Below, in pieces: positions 43,560-52,751 of a stretch of DNA of 64,000 bases. Position 1 is the stretch's first letter; each line of letters starts with the position of its first letter. Origin of the DNA: Ruminococcus flavefaciens (GTDB taxonomy: Bacteria; Bacillota; Clostridia; Oscillospirales; Ruminococcaceae); contig NZ_FPIP01000004.1 of NCBI RefSeq assembly GCF_900119075.1, positions 245,299 to 309,298 of the forward strand, in the 5' to 3' direction. The position numbers were made by a program, and so were the translations under genes. The notes beneath the pieces were generated by a model. That model had not been told where the DNA came from. It was given only the letters and a program-made list of their open reading frames with translations, and searched no databases.

Positions 43560-44105
43560 TGTGATTTACCTCCTTGGGTTTATGATGATGCAGTGATGTC
43601 GAGCTTGTCATTTTGATCTCGACCATTCGATTGAATAGTATTTATGAGTGATATAATTGATTGAGCGGTGAACAACCTTTCTCCACACTCAACGCTATTT
43701 TGCAATCACCCAAATCGCAATTTTTGATTGGACTATTTTTAGCGATTTTACGCTGTTTTTCACTATGACATTCAATCCGCACACTGAAAAATCGGAAAAA
43801 GCAGTTTCACGCACCCTAAATCGAGTGCGTGATTTGGTTGTCAAAAATCAAAGTGTGCAGATTGGTTGTCAAATGTGCCGTGTATGCCATTTTGCCCTTT
43901 TACCTGTTTCCGCATACAGATTTTGAGTGGGTGAAACTGCTGTTATCGGAAAAGGACGATGCCGATAAACCGCGCAAATACGCCGTTTCAGGATTTCTCT
44001 CGTGACAGCAGAACTACGCACTCAACGTGTGACGTATTTGGAATCATGTCGTTATTCTTATAATATCAGAAGTCTAAACACTTGTCAATATATAATGTGA
44101 CTATA
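43560..44105. other. Gene-free stretch with unidentified coding relics
   Basis: No intact gene. At about 43921-44003 the plus strand reads FEWVKLLLSEKDDADKPRK and continues YAVSGFLS before a stop; it has protein-like composition but I cannot place it. Imperfect inverted repeats around CACGCACCCTAAATCGAGTGCGTG lie near 43809-43832, and CAATCCGCACACT / AGTGTGCAGATTG near 43769-43866. Confidence 0.4.
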
Positions 44106-44530
44106 TTATTTCAATAGACTGTGGTCTATTGACATACAAAAAAAGTATGTCATATAAGTTGTTTTTCGGCTTTTGAAATATTGCAAATAAAAACGATATC
44201 CGATTGAAAGAGTTTGAGCCGGCAAAATGCCGGCTCGCTCCTGTTTATTTAATCTTTCTTTCGTACTCTTTGACCCTGCGATAAAATGTGTTGGCACGCA
44301 GGCCCATCTCTTTCTGAAACCATACCGCCGTTATAGCGCCAGACTTCCACTGCTCATATAGTTGGCCAAATTTTATCCAATCTATAGGTTGAGGCTGTCT
44401 TCCTTTATATTTCCCTTGAGCTTTTGCTATTGCGATCCCTTCACGTTGACGCTGCAAGGTCTGCTCACGTTCTAGCTCTGAGAGGGCTGCAAATATAGAC
44501 AGTACAAAGCGTCCTTGAGGAGTATCAACA
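44106..44530 (-). pseudogene. Serine resolvase 3' fragment with hairpin tail (copy 4)
   Basis: Longest resolvase copy: VDTPQGRFVLSIFAALSELE, RQREGIAIAKAQGKYKGRQP, ITAVWFQKEMGLRANTFYRR, stop at 44245. The catalytic N-terminal ~100 residues are missing; at about 44530 the sequence turns into an activase gene on the plus strand. Downstream tail has hairpins GAGCCGGC/GCCGGCTC (44216-44236), TGACATAC-A7-GTATGTCA (about 44128-44152) and CAATAGAC-TGTG-GTCTATTG (44102-44121). Nearly identical to 10309-10600. Confidence 0.87.
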
Positions 44531-44817
44531 GCACCTGTGTTGTTTTTGCTCAGTCGGAAGTTATATCCCTTGTTGCGAGAAAATATGACCGCAGGGATAT
44601 CCTTGCAGGTATGCATATCTCAATGGCAAGGCGTATCGTAAAATTGATGAAAAAGTCCGAAAAGGACGGAGATATACTTATGACAGGCGGAGGTTCACTG
44701 AGTATCGGGCTGCATAAAGCATTTGAGGAAGAGCTTATGAGAGATGTTTTTGTTGCTGATTATCCTCAGTTCAACGGTGCAATAGGCGCTGCGCTTATTG
44801 CCAGCGAAAGAGGATAA
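44530..44817 (+). pseudogene. BadF/BcrD-type acyl-CoA dehydratase activase, C-terminal fragment
   Basis: TCVVFAQSEVISLVARKYDR, RDILAGMHISMARRIVKLM, LMTGGGSLSIGLHKAFEE and NGAIGAALIASER are the C-terminal ATPase-domain motifs of the 2-hydroxyacyl-CoA dehydratase activase family. The N-terminal two-thirds are missing, replaced by the resolvase fragment. The next gene starts five bases after its stop, so they were an operon. Confidence 0.82.
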
Positions 44818-44821
44818 TTCT

Positions 44822-45522
44822 ATGGGAGTTTCGTTACTGATCGAGAGTATGACAGCGGCGGCTTCCGTAGGAATGGGCTGCGGTACGTGCTGCGTCTCGG
44901 GTATAAGTGCAGCATTGTATGGCTATCTCACAACTCATACTAAAAATATCGACAGTCCGCAAGAGTGTTTCTCGATTTTTTTTTCGGGAAATTCCTTTCA
45001 GTGATACTGCTTTGCTGTGCAGCTTCACTGGTCGGTTCAAACTTTATAGATGATGATGGACGAGTATTCGGTATAAAAGTTGCACTGATAGTTGACGCTG
45101 TTATGCTTGCAATGGGAATATGGTTCCTTATACGCTGGCTAAGAGAAAAGCACGGAGTTCACAGCTGTAAAAGCTGTCAATGAGCCAAGATAGACAAAGC
45201 TGAAAAGTTTACAGAAGAAAAAGCACATCACGCAGCTCTGATAGGTATGGGCTTCGGATATGGCATTTCACCATGTGCTCCGCTTATACTTATAACAGGT
45301 TATGCGGCAACACTGCCTGTAGGTTTTGCAGTCATTCTGGGAGCAGTGTTTGCACTTGCAATCACGATCTCTCCGGTGCTTTTTATAATACTTATTTCAG
45401 GTGCGCTTGCAAAGAGAATGAATAAAGAGATACCACAGTATCTTACTTGGTTCAGACTTGGCTGTTATGTATTGATGATTGTTTTGTTTGCAGCAGGATT
45501 AATAAAAGAAGTTATTGAGTAA
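44822..45522 (+). pseudogene. TauE/SafE-like membrane protein with a frameshift and an in-frame TGA
   Basis: GAGGATAA precedes ATG 44822 (MGVSLLIESMTAAASVGMGC, then GTCCVSGISAALYGYLTTH). The frame shifts at the A5 run near 44942-44946; after it, FLDFFFGKFLSVILLCCAAS, GIKVALIVDAVMLAMGIWFL follow. A TGA at 45181-45183 interrupts SCKSCQ/AKIDKAEKF; then HHAALIGMGFGYGISPCAPL continues to 45522. Six or seven hydrophobic segments in total. Likely a membrane exporter partner of the activase. Two independent lesions make error in both less likely than decay. Confidence 0.8.
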
Positions 45523-45550
45523 AAGATATTATCAAACTTGTAAAATTTAA

Positions 45551-45580
45551 GGCTCCGGCCTTATGACCGGAGCTTTGTCA
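45551..45580 (+). terminator. Terminator
   Basis: GCTCCGG (45552-45558) and CCGGAGC (45567-45573), then TTTGTCATTT. Confidence 0.65.
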
Positions 45581-45806
45581 TTTAAAACTTATATTAAGAG
45601 TTTTCGGTATTGCATATTGTACAATCGATACACCTTTCGGTTGTATAATGTTACAAATGTTTTGTTTAAGACAGAACATTGCAAAAATATACTATTAAAA
45701 TCATGGGAAATATGTTATTATATAATATAAGTCATAGAGCAGAATTGTATTTGATAAGTTTCATTTTCATAATATATATATTTAAAGAGCAATTGGAGGC
45801 ACGTTT

Positions 45807-46667
45807 ATGAACTCTCAGAATGATAATGACAACAATGGAAGACTTCTTTCTGATTTTTCGGCAGATAAGGGCTCGGAAATGTTTTCAAGGAAGGGAGCAG
45901 GCGACAGGGAAGAAGAGGAAACTGATACTCACGTAAGTACGAGCCGGAGTATAATCACAGACGATATTAACAGGTCTAAACAAGCAGAAACGAAAAAAAC
46001 TATCCAAGAAGTGCCTGATTCATCAAAACAAGCTCCCACAGAACACAAAGAGGACATCTTTCAGAATGAGGAAAAAAGCAAGCCGCCGCTTCCGATAGTT
46101 GCGGCGGTCATGATAGGCGTATTGGTGATAGGTATTATTTGCGGAATGCTGCTGTGGAAGGATAAAGGCTCCGATAATGATAAGCAGACTGATGAAAGCA
46201 AGAATACGGTTGTTTCAACGGAAGAAGCTTCGACTGCTGCAACAGAAGCGTTAACTATTGAAGAAGTATCCGAAGCTGTGACTGCCTCTGCTGTTGCAAC
46301 AAAAAATGAGACGACTGAAGTAGTCACCGAAACACAGCCTCAGGAAGGTGATATACCTGATGAATACAAAGGATTTCCCAATGTTGAAAATGCTCCGCTG
46401 AATATGGCGTTTTACGATTCGGCACAGGGGCTTTCGGGTACAGTAATGACGGATAACACGGGCTTGAACCTGAGAAAAGGTCCTGATACGAGCTTTGCAG
46501 TAATAAAGGAGCTTCCCAAAAGCTGTACAGTATGGATACTGGGTGAGACAGCTGAATGGTTTTATGTAGGCATTAAGGCTGACGAAAATGATAATGGCTA
46601 TACGGACGTAGGATACGTAAGCAAGGAGTACGTTGCTGTCAATGTGAAATCGACGAATACAGAGTAA
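45807..46667 (+). CDS. Single-pass membrane protein with extracellular SH3 domain
   Basis: 286 aa. A charged, low-complexity cytoplasmic part (1-90), one membrane helix (about 93-113, IVAAVMIGVLVIGIICGMLL), a Thr/Ala/Glu-rich stalk (about 118-175) and a bacterial SH3 domain at about 210-280 (TGLNLRKGPDTSFAVIKELP, GYVSKEYVAV). SH3b domains bind peptidoglycan. GGAGG upstream. The neighbouring GH9-like protein has a similar SH3b, suggesting a common cell-wall site; inference. Confidence 0.85.
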   Translation: MNSQNDNDNNGRLLSDFSADKGSEMFSRKGAGDREEEETDTHVSTSRSIITDDINRSKQAETKKTIQEVPDSSKQAPTEHKEDIFQNEEKSKPPLPIVAAVMIGVLVIGIICGMLLWKDKGSDNDKQTDESKNTVVSTEEASTAATEALTIEEVSEAVTASAVATKNETTEVVTETQPQEGDIPDEYKGFPNVENAPLNMAFYDSAQGLSGTVMTDNTGLNLRKGPDTSFAVIKELPKSCTVWILGETAEWFYVGIKADENDNGYTDVGYVSKEYVAVNVKSTNTE

Positions 46668-46670
46668 GAA

Positions 46671-46698
46671 AAGCCGCGTCAGATGACGCGGCTTTTTA
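46671..46698 (+). terminator. Terminator of the SH3 gene
   Basis: AGCCGCGTCA-GA-TGACGCGGCTTTTTATG directly after the stop. Confidence 0.85.
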
Positions 46699-46779
46699 TG
46701 CTTATTTGTAGCTTGCGTACTTAGCTTTGAATTTCTTTTTTGAATCATACATTGGTTAGAGAATATTTTTATTGTGTAC

Positions 46780-46834
46780 TTGCTTGTCAATTTTGACAAG
46801 CAATCTTGACATATGCAAGATAATAATATATAAT
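46780..46834 (+). promoter_or_regulatory. GH9-like gene promoter with perfect upstream palindrome
   Basis: TTGACA (46806-46811), 17 bases, TATAAT (46829-46834). Three bases upstream of the -35 lies a perfect 11-bp inverted repeat TTGCTTGTCAA-TT-TTGACAAGCAA (46780-46803). Its position suggests an activator or repressor site. I did not find another copy near the other glycosidase genes. Confidence 0.82.
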
Positions 46835-46872
46835 ATTATTACAAATGCAGATAGATAAAGGGAGGGAATATC

Positions 46873-49800
46873 ATGCATAAAAATTATAAGAAGATCGTTG
46901 CAGGGCTGATGGCGGCTGTAATGATCGCACCAACCGCCGTCAGTATATCAGAGCCGCAGAAAGCAGCTGCTTATGAGCTCCTTGGAGAGACATCATTTTC
47001 TCATAAGATGATACCATGGCATACTGTGGAGAACAGGCCTGCAAAGCAGGATTTTGAGCTTTCTGATGGAAATGTACACATCACGATCATAATACCTGAA
47101 GGTTCCGAAAAGGAAAGATGGGATCTCCAGTTCAGACACAGGAATCTCAGCTTCAAGGCAGGTCATGAGTACAAGGTAAGCTTTAAGTCAAAGGCGAAAC
47201 GTTCGGGTATGGAACTTTACTCCTTTATCGGCAATCTCAGTGACACCGAAGAATACTTTGTGCTTGACGGTTCGACAAACGATATGCATATGGGACCTGA
47301 TATGGACGGTAATTGGCCGCAGAGCGCTGTAAAGCTTACGACCGAATGGCAGACTTATGAGGGAATATTCAAGCCTGCGAATGATATTGAAGCTGCTCAA
47401 TGGGCCTTCCAGTATGCAAGAGGCACCAAGTATAGTGGAAATGCTTATGAAGGCGACGAGTTATGGTTCGATGATATGTCCATTGAGGACCTGACAGATG
47501 ACACAACAAATCCGCCTGTGTATAACTACGGCTATACCGCCCGCGGTTTCAGCGGACTTGAGAATAACTTTATATCTGTTAATCAGCTTGGATACTACCA
47601 GAACCTTGAAAAAACAGCTACACTTGGCAATAATAAAGGAGATTTCACCTACGGTGCTAAGTACTTCAAGCTCGATCAGGTATATGACTATGAGATAGTA
47701 AGAGTTTCAGATGATACCGTTGTTTATACAGGCAAAACAGGTACGCCTAAGAAGGACGCTGACTCCGGCGATAATGTAAGCATTATCGACTTTTCCGAGT
47801 ATAACGAGCTTGGTGAGTATTATATCCGCATCAAAGGCGAGAACTGGAGATCGTTCCCGTTTAAGATAGGTACTGATATTTACAGTGACAGTAAACATAA
47901 TATGCTGACAAATGCGCTGAATTATTTCTACCAGAACCGTTCAGGTACAGATATCGAGTCAGAATATATCACATCGGGTGAAAAAGATAAACTCGCACAC
48001 GCAGGCGTTCATAAGACAGATATGGGCTATGTTCAGAATAAATGGAAAAATGAATATCTGTCAGACTATGAAGCGACCAATTACTATGCTTCTTCAAAGC
48101 TCGACGCATCGGGAGGCTGGTATAAATCCGACGACCACAGCAAGAATATGACAGAGGGCGGTATTTCGCTGTGGACGCTCCAGAATATGTACGAGCGTGC
48201 AACTTATTCACAAGACGGGATCAAAAAATTTGCTGACGGCTCGGGCACTGTTGTTATTCCCGAATCGGGCAATAAATATCCCGATATCCTTGATGAATGC
48301 AGATATGAGCTCGATTTTATGTCCCGCATGAAGGTGCAGCCCGATGAGAAAACATGGGGAAAATATTCGGGTATGTATTATCACTGCATAAACGATCACA
48401 GGTGGCGCAGTCTTACCAACAGACTGGATTACATCGGTTATGAGGATATCCGTATCATTAAGCCGCCAACATTTGCGGCAACCCTGAATTATGCTGCCTG
48501 TGCGGCGCAGGGAGCGAGACTTTGGGCACAATATGACGCTGAATATGCAAATAAGCTCCTTGAAAGTGCTAAGGAGGCATATCATGCATACAAGGAAAAC
48601 TGGTATATAGCAGGAAATAGGGAGTATTCTAACGAAGTATCATTCTATGCTCCACAAAATCTGTGGAAGGGAACGAATGAATCCCCTGAAACTGAGGTCT
48701 CAGCTGATGCATACTGGGCAGCCTGTGAGCTTTATATCACTTCAAAGGAAATGGAAGATAAAGATGCTGATGCTTATCTTGCTGATCTTTCTGAATATAA
48801 AGACGCATTCAAGTTCTATCCAAGGATATATGGCGCATCAAATAATAATTATGATGATTCCTTCACATTTTTCAACTGCGAAAGCGGAGCCGCAGCAGGT
48901 TCTATGTCGCTGCTGATGCACGAGGATCTGCTCACAGTTGAACAGAACGAGATGCTGAATAGTTCACTTCTTGAAACTGCAGATGATTTCATTGATGAAG
49001 AAGAAAGCCAGGGCTACGGTATCCCGTATAAGTATGACGGTCCCGGTTATAATGACCCAAGCGCTTTCAGTCCTATAATATATTACCACGGCTTTGAATA
49101 TGATTCCAACGGACGCGCTTTGAATAATATGATCGCTATGGCTTATGCATACGACATAACAGGTGATGATAAATACCTGAACGGCGTGGCAAGAGGTATG
49201 GACTATCTTCTCGGCAACAACCCACTTTCATACTCATTCATTTCAGGCTACGGTTCTTACTGTACAAAGAATCCGTCACATGAATACTGGCAGTATGAGA
49301 TCGACAAGTCTCTGCCTCAGGCACCTGACGGAGTTATCGTAAGCGGTCCGACTGCAAAGGCTGTAGACACATATGTGAAGGCTATGGGAATGGGATATGG
49401 ACATCCGGATGATCCTTCTGAAAGATTTTATGCTGATTCCGTAGAATCATGGTCTACCAATCAAGCTTCTCTCAGCGGCAATGCTTCTCTTGCATGGGTA
49501 GTATCATTCTTACAGGACGAGGCTTCGACAGAAACGCCTTCTGAGCCTGCTTCGGGAGATGTAAATGCTGACGGCGAATTCAGCATAGCTGACGTTCTGC
49601 TCGTACAGAAATGGGTGATAGGTGATAAGAGATACACTCTTCACGACTGGAAGGCTGCCGACTTCTGCGCTGACGGCAAACTGGACATATTCGACCTTAC
49701 CCGCATGAAGAAGGAGTTTGTCAGGAATAGCTTCAAGGATTGCGTCATACCAGAAAAGAGTCTGAGATACGGTAATCCTATGAATGTTGCTAAAGACGGA

Positions 49801-50544
49801 CTTGAACTGCGTCTCGGTCCCGATGAAAGCTATGAGGTTATAAATACTATCCCTGCACATACAAGCATTGATGAGCTTGGATACAATAAGGATAATGACC
49901 ACTGGATGTTTACGGAATATAAAGGAAGGTACGGCTGGATAAAAACAGTTGAGGAAGATAATAAAACAGCTACTGTTTATCCTGATGCTGTTGCCGCTAA
50001 GCCAGTAATTTACCTCTACCCCGAAGAGGAGACCGATGTTCATGTTGAGCTGGAGCTGACAGAAGCAGAGCTTTCTACAACGTACCCGAAGTATAATAAC
50101 GGCTGGGACGTAACAGCTTCTCCTGACGGTTCGTTTCTGAACAAAGCAGACGGTACACATCATAAATATCTCTTCTGGGACGCAGTACACTGCCGCACAA
50201 GATTCGACTTTACCAAAGGTTTTTGTGTTGCTGGCTGTGATACAGAGAGCTTCCTCAAGGAAAAGCTCACATATATGGGACTTACCGAGGAAGAAATGAA
50301 CGAATTCATCGTATACTGGCTGCCATTAATGGAGCATAACAAGTATAATCTCATATCTTTCCAAGGCGATGTGTATACAAATTCCGCAAAGCTGGACATA
50401 TCTCCCACACCTGACAGCCTGCTTCGCGTATTTATGGCTTATGTTCCTCTTGAAGAAGCCGTGGATATCGAACCTCAGCAGCTTGAGACCTTTGAGAGAA
50501 AGGGCTTTACAGTCGTTGAATGGGGCGGCAGCAAGATACAATAA
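46873..50544 (+). CDS. Large secreted GH9-like protein with CBM4, dockerin, SH3b and a KPVIYLYP domain
   Basis: 1223 aa. Signal peptide 1-33; CBM4-like about 35-205 (AQWAFQYARGTKYSGNAY); cellulase Ig-like about 235-335 (NFISVNQLGYYQNLEKTATL); GH9 (alpha/alpha)6 barrel about 340-890; dockerin 894-952 (GDVNADGEFSIADVLLVQKW); SH3b about 968-1030; a C-terminal domain about 1043-1223 starting KPVIYLYPEEETDVHVEL and ending FTVVEWGGSK, which I know only as an uncharacterised Firmicutes domain. In the GH9 part the DAGD motif reads KSDD (418-421; first Asp is Lys), the catalytic-acid motif TNEVAINWNA reads TNQASLSGNA (Gln864), and KNPHHR reads KNPSHE. Probably not an active endoglucanase. AGGGAGG before the ATG. 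Confidence 0.88.
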   Translation: MHKNYKKIVAGLMAAVMIAPTAVSISEPQKAAAYELLGETSFSHKMIPWHTVENRPAKQDFELSDGNVHITIIIPEGSEKERWDLQFRHRNLSFKAGHEYKVSFKSKAKRSGMELYSFIGNLSDTEEYFVLDGSTNDMHMGPDMDGNWPQSAVKLTTEWQTYEGIFKPANDIEAAQWAFQYARGTKYSGNAYEGDELWFDDMSIEDLTDDTTNPPVYNYGYTARGFSGLENNFISVNQLGYYQNLEKTATLGNNKGDFTYGAKYFKLDQVYDYEIVRVSDDTVVYTGKTGTPKKDADSGDNVSIIDFSEYNELGEYYIRIKGENWRSFPFKIGTDIYSDSKHNMLTNALNYFYQNRSGTDIESEYITSGEKDKLAHAGVHKTDMGYVQNKWKNEYLSDYEATNYYASSKLDASGGWYKSDDHSKNMTEGGISLWTLQNMYERATYSQDGIKKFADGSGTVVIPESGNKYPDILDECRYELDFMSRMKVQPDEKTWGKYSGMYYHCINDHRWRSLTNRLDYIGYEDIRIIKPPTFAATLNYAACAAQGARLWAQYDAEYANKLLESAKEAYHAYKENWYIAGNREYSNEVSFYAPQNLWKGTNESPETEVSADAYWAACELYITSKEMEDKDADAYLADLSEYKDAFKFYPRIYGASNNNYDDSFTFFNCESGAAAGSMSLLMHEDLLTVEQNEMLNSSLLETADDFIDEEESQGYGIPYKYDGPGYNDPSAFSPIIYYHGFEYDSNGRALNNMIAMAYAYDITGDDKYLNGVARGMDYLLGNNPLSYSFISGYGSYCTKNPSHEYWQYEIDKSLPQAPDGVIVSGPTAKAVDTYVKAMGMGYGHPDDPSERFYADSVESWSTNQASLSGNASLAWVVSFLQDEASTETPSEPASGDVNADGEFSIADVLLVQKWVIGDKRYTLHDWKAADFCADGKLDIFDLTRMKKEFVRNSFKDCVIPEKSLRYGNPMNVAKDGLELRLGPDESYEVINTIPAHTSIDELGYNKDNDHWMFTEYKGRYGWIKTVEEDNKTATVYPDAVAAKPVIYLYPEEETDVHVELELTEAELSTTYPKYNNGWDVTASPDGSFLNKADGTHHKYLFWDAVHCRTRFDFTKGFCVAGCDTESFLKEKLTYMGLTEEEMNEFIVYWLPLMEHNKYNLISFQGDVYTNSAKLDISPTPDSLLRVFMAYVPLEEAVDIEPQQLETFERKGFTVVEWGGSKIQ

Positions 50545-50585
50545 AATACATTTAAAATCCGCCTGTTAAAGGGCGGATTACAACA

Positions 50586-50622
50586 AAAGCGCTTTGTAGT
50601 CAGAACAAAGCGCTTTTTTCTG
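50586..50622 (+). terminator. Terminator of the GH9-like gene
   Basis: AAAGCGCTTTGT (50586-50597), 7-base loop, ACAAAGCGCTTT (50605-50616), then TTTTC. Confidence 0.88.
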
Positions 50623-50642
50623 TGATATTTATTACGGGAACA

Positions 50643-50915
50643 TTATCCTGCGTTTACCCAATTGCCGTTCTCGTCGAGCATTTTGCCCTTGTAGTCAACG
50701 ACGTGCATTACAGTATCCATAGTGAAGATACCTGCGCTGATATTCTCATTAGCAGGATTTACCGCTGAGAATCTCACCGTAACATCGCTCATTTTTTATG
50801 GGAAGCTCATCAAGCTTCAGCTTCTGTACCATTTCTCCGGGACGAACCCAGCCTGTAGCTCTTATACGTACAAGGCTGTCGTCGTTGGGATAGAACTTAT
50901 TAGTTCAGAACATAC
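50643..50915 (-). pseudogene. Relic of an unidentified secreted-protein gene
   Basis: Minus strand: NKFYPNDDSLVRIRATGWVR, PGEMVQKLKLDELP in one frame, then after a one-base shift near 50800 MSDVTVRFSAVNPANENISA, GIFTMDTVMHVVDYKGKMLD, ENGNWVNAG and stop. The composition is protein-like and resembles beta-rich extracellular domains, but I cannot name the family. 5' end lost at the MFS gene. Confidence 0.5.
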
Positions 50916-50935
50916 GGCAGAACTTCTGCTTTACG

Positions 50936-52093
50936 TTATCCTTTTTCTATACGCCTGTACGCATATTCCAGAAATCCGAGGTTCAGTGCAGCGAATACCG
51001 TCAGATATACAGGCATTATCCCGATACCGACAGCCTGCTGTAAATGACCGAATACCATAGGCATAAACGTACTGCCGATATAAGCAGAAGCCATTTGCAG
51101 ACCGATAACTGCGGCACTGTTTTGCCTGCCGAAATTCTCGGGAGCCATGTGCTGTATCGCAGGATAGACAGGTCCCATGCCGACACCCGTTATCAAAAAG
51201 CCCACCGCAGCAGGGATATAACTCTCAAAGGGCAGGAATATCAACAGTATACCGACGGCTTCAACGGCAACTCCGATGCGTATGAGAAGCCTGTCATTCA
51301 GTTTGTTTGAAACGAATGCTGAGATAAGTCTGCCAAACATCAGACCGCCGAATATAAGAGAACCGAAAGCTGCCGCCGTTTGTGCGGATATCGTCTTTGT
51401 ACCGATAAAGTAGCTCGAAGTCCACAGAAAGCAGGTTGCTTCTCCTGCGCAGTAGGCGTAAAAAGCTATCAGCGTAGGGATAACTCCCTTTATTCTGAGA
51501 GCTTCTGTTATGCCTGCGGAATGCTCCTCACTGTCATCATCAGCTTCGGCGTTTTTCTTCCACAGAGGGGCTGAAAGCAGACAAACAAGCATTATTCCCG
51601 ACTGTATGTATGCTGTCCAGCGGTAGCCCTCGTTCCAGTGCGCTTTTGAAAGAGCCAGTGACATGATGTATGGGCTTATCATTGCACCCACGCCGTAGAA
51701 GCAGTGCAGGAAATTCATCACCGATGATGAGTAGTGTTTTGCAACATAGTTGTTGAGCGCCGAATCCACTGAGCCTGCCCCCAGACCGTATGGTACGACA
51801 AACAAAAACAGCATAGCATAGGACTCAGACAGCGAAAAGCCTATAGGACCTATGACTGTCAGCAGTATTGAACCTGTTACTATGTGGTGTGTACGCAGCT
51901 TCCGTATCAGCGTCGGGGCGAGAAGTGCGGAAATTATGGTCATAAATGATATGGACATGGACACATATCCTGCGTAAGATGACGGCACGCCGAAGTCATT
52001 CTGCATAGTCGGCCAGCCGGAACCGAGGAGCGAATCGGGAAGTCCGAGACTTATGAACGCTAAATAAATCACTGCAAGCAGCATTGAACCCAT
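50936..52093 (-). CDS. MFS transporter
   Basis: 385 aa from ATG 52093 (MGSMLLAVIYLAF) with AAGGAGAG upstream; a longer frame to 52213 runs into the tetR gene and is rejected. Twelve hydrophobic segments. GLPDSLLGSGWPTM and GLGAGSVDSALNNYVAKHYS resemble the sugar-phosphate/fucose-permease-like MFS group. Follows tetR by 14 bases, so it is likely repressed by it. Substrate unknown; drug efflux is possible but not shown. Confidence 0.88.
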   Translation of the reverse strand: MGSMLLAVIYLAFISLGLPDSLLGSGWPTMQNDFGVPSSYAGYVSMSISFMTIISALLAPTLIRKLRTHHIVTGSILLTVIGPIGFSLSESYAMLFLFVVPYGLGAGSVDSALNNYVAKHYSSSVMNFLHCFYGVGAMISPYIMSLALSKAHWNEGYRWTAYIQSGIMLVCLLSAPLWKKNAEADDDSEEHSAGITEALRIKGVIPTLIAFYAYCAGEATCFLWTSSYFIGTKTISAQTAAAFGSLIFGGLMFGRLISAFVSNKLNDRLLIRIGVAVEAVGILLIFLPFESYIPAAVGFLITGVGMGPVYPAIQHMAPENFGRQNSAAVIGLQMASAYIGSTFMPMVFGHLQQAVGIGIMPVYLTVFAALNLGFLEYAYRRIEKG

Positions 52094-52107
52094 ATTCGTT
52101 ACTCTCC

Positions 52108-52614
52108 TTATTTTACAAGCTCCGCAACTTCCTGCGGTGTTTGCTGATAGCCGTTTTTCGCCCAATAGACGAACAGCTTGTACACGCCGCCGATCTTGTA
52201 GACGATCTCCCACGGAGAAGCGGTATCGGACAGCCGTGCAAACAGCCGCTTGTCAAATTCTTCTTCCAGCAGATACAGCTTGTCCGTTTTCATCAGGATA
52301 CTCACCACATCCCGGTGCTCATACATATGCTCAAACAGCCAGACGATGTAGGGGCTGAGACTCTCTTTCGTCAGAGTGAGGTAGTTTTCCTCGGCCTGCG
52401 AGAGCCAGTCGCCTGTGACGCTTGTGATATAATAGCGCAGAACATCGTCCTTTTCATTGAAATTGCGGTAGAAGGACACTCGTCCTGCCTGCGCTTCGGT
52501 GATTATGTCAACAACGGTTATTTCATGATATTCACGTTTTTTCAGCAGTCTGATGAACGCCCCTGCTATACGGTCTTTGACCGTCAGAGGTCGTTTGTTT
52601 TTTGCACGTTTCAT
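52108..52614 (-). CDS. TetR-family transcriptional regulator
   Basis: 168 aa. N-terminal HTH: IAGAFIRLLKKREYHEITVV, DIITEAQAGRVSFYRNFNEK; C-terminal helices of the TetR_C type with no known ligand. First gene of a tetR-MFS operon, divergent from the esterase gene at 52752 across ~140 bases, so it may also control that gene. Confidence 0.9.
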   Translation of the reverse strand: MKRAKNKRPLTVKDRIAGAFIRLLKKREYHEITVVDIITEAQAGRVSFYRNFNEKDDVLRYYITSVTGDWLSQAEENYLTLTKESLSPYIVWLFEHMYEHRDVVSILMKTDKLYLLEEEFDKRLFARLSDTASPWEIVYKIGGVYKLFVYWAKNGYQQTPQEVAELVK

Positions 52615-52751
52615 AAATGATACAAAACCTCCATAAATGTACCAAATTGCACGATATTATTAACTTTCGGGTACTTTCATATTATACTTATGATACAGAT
52701 GAACCATATTTAGCATACCACAAAAATCCCATAATGTCAAGTACGAAAGGA

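Noticed and set aside
45181..45183. TGA in a Cys-rich context (SCKSCQ/AKID) as a possible selenocysteine codon
   Set aside because: No convincing hairpin follows within the usual bacterial SECIS distance, and the same gene has an independent frameshift; decay or error is simpler.
11396..45183. Stop-codon reassignment (TGA or TAG read as sense)
   Set aside because: Many intact genes in the window end at single TGA or TAG codons directly before a coupled downstream start or terminator.
49510..50190. Long minus-strand frame opposite the GH9-like gene
   Set aside because: Antisense of the dockerin/SH3b coding region with no start signals or recognisable motifs.
52093..52213. N-terminal extension of the MFS transporter
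   Set aside because: The extra residues are charged, lie inside tetR, and a good ribosome-binding site precedes the ATG at 52093.
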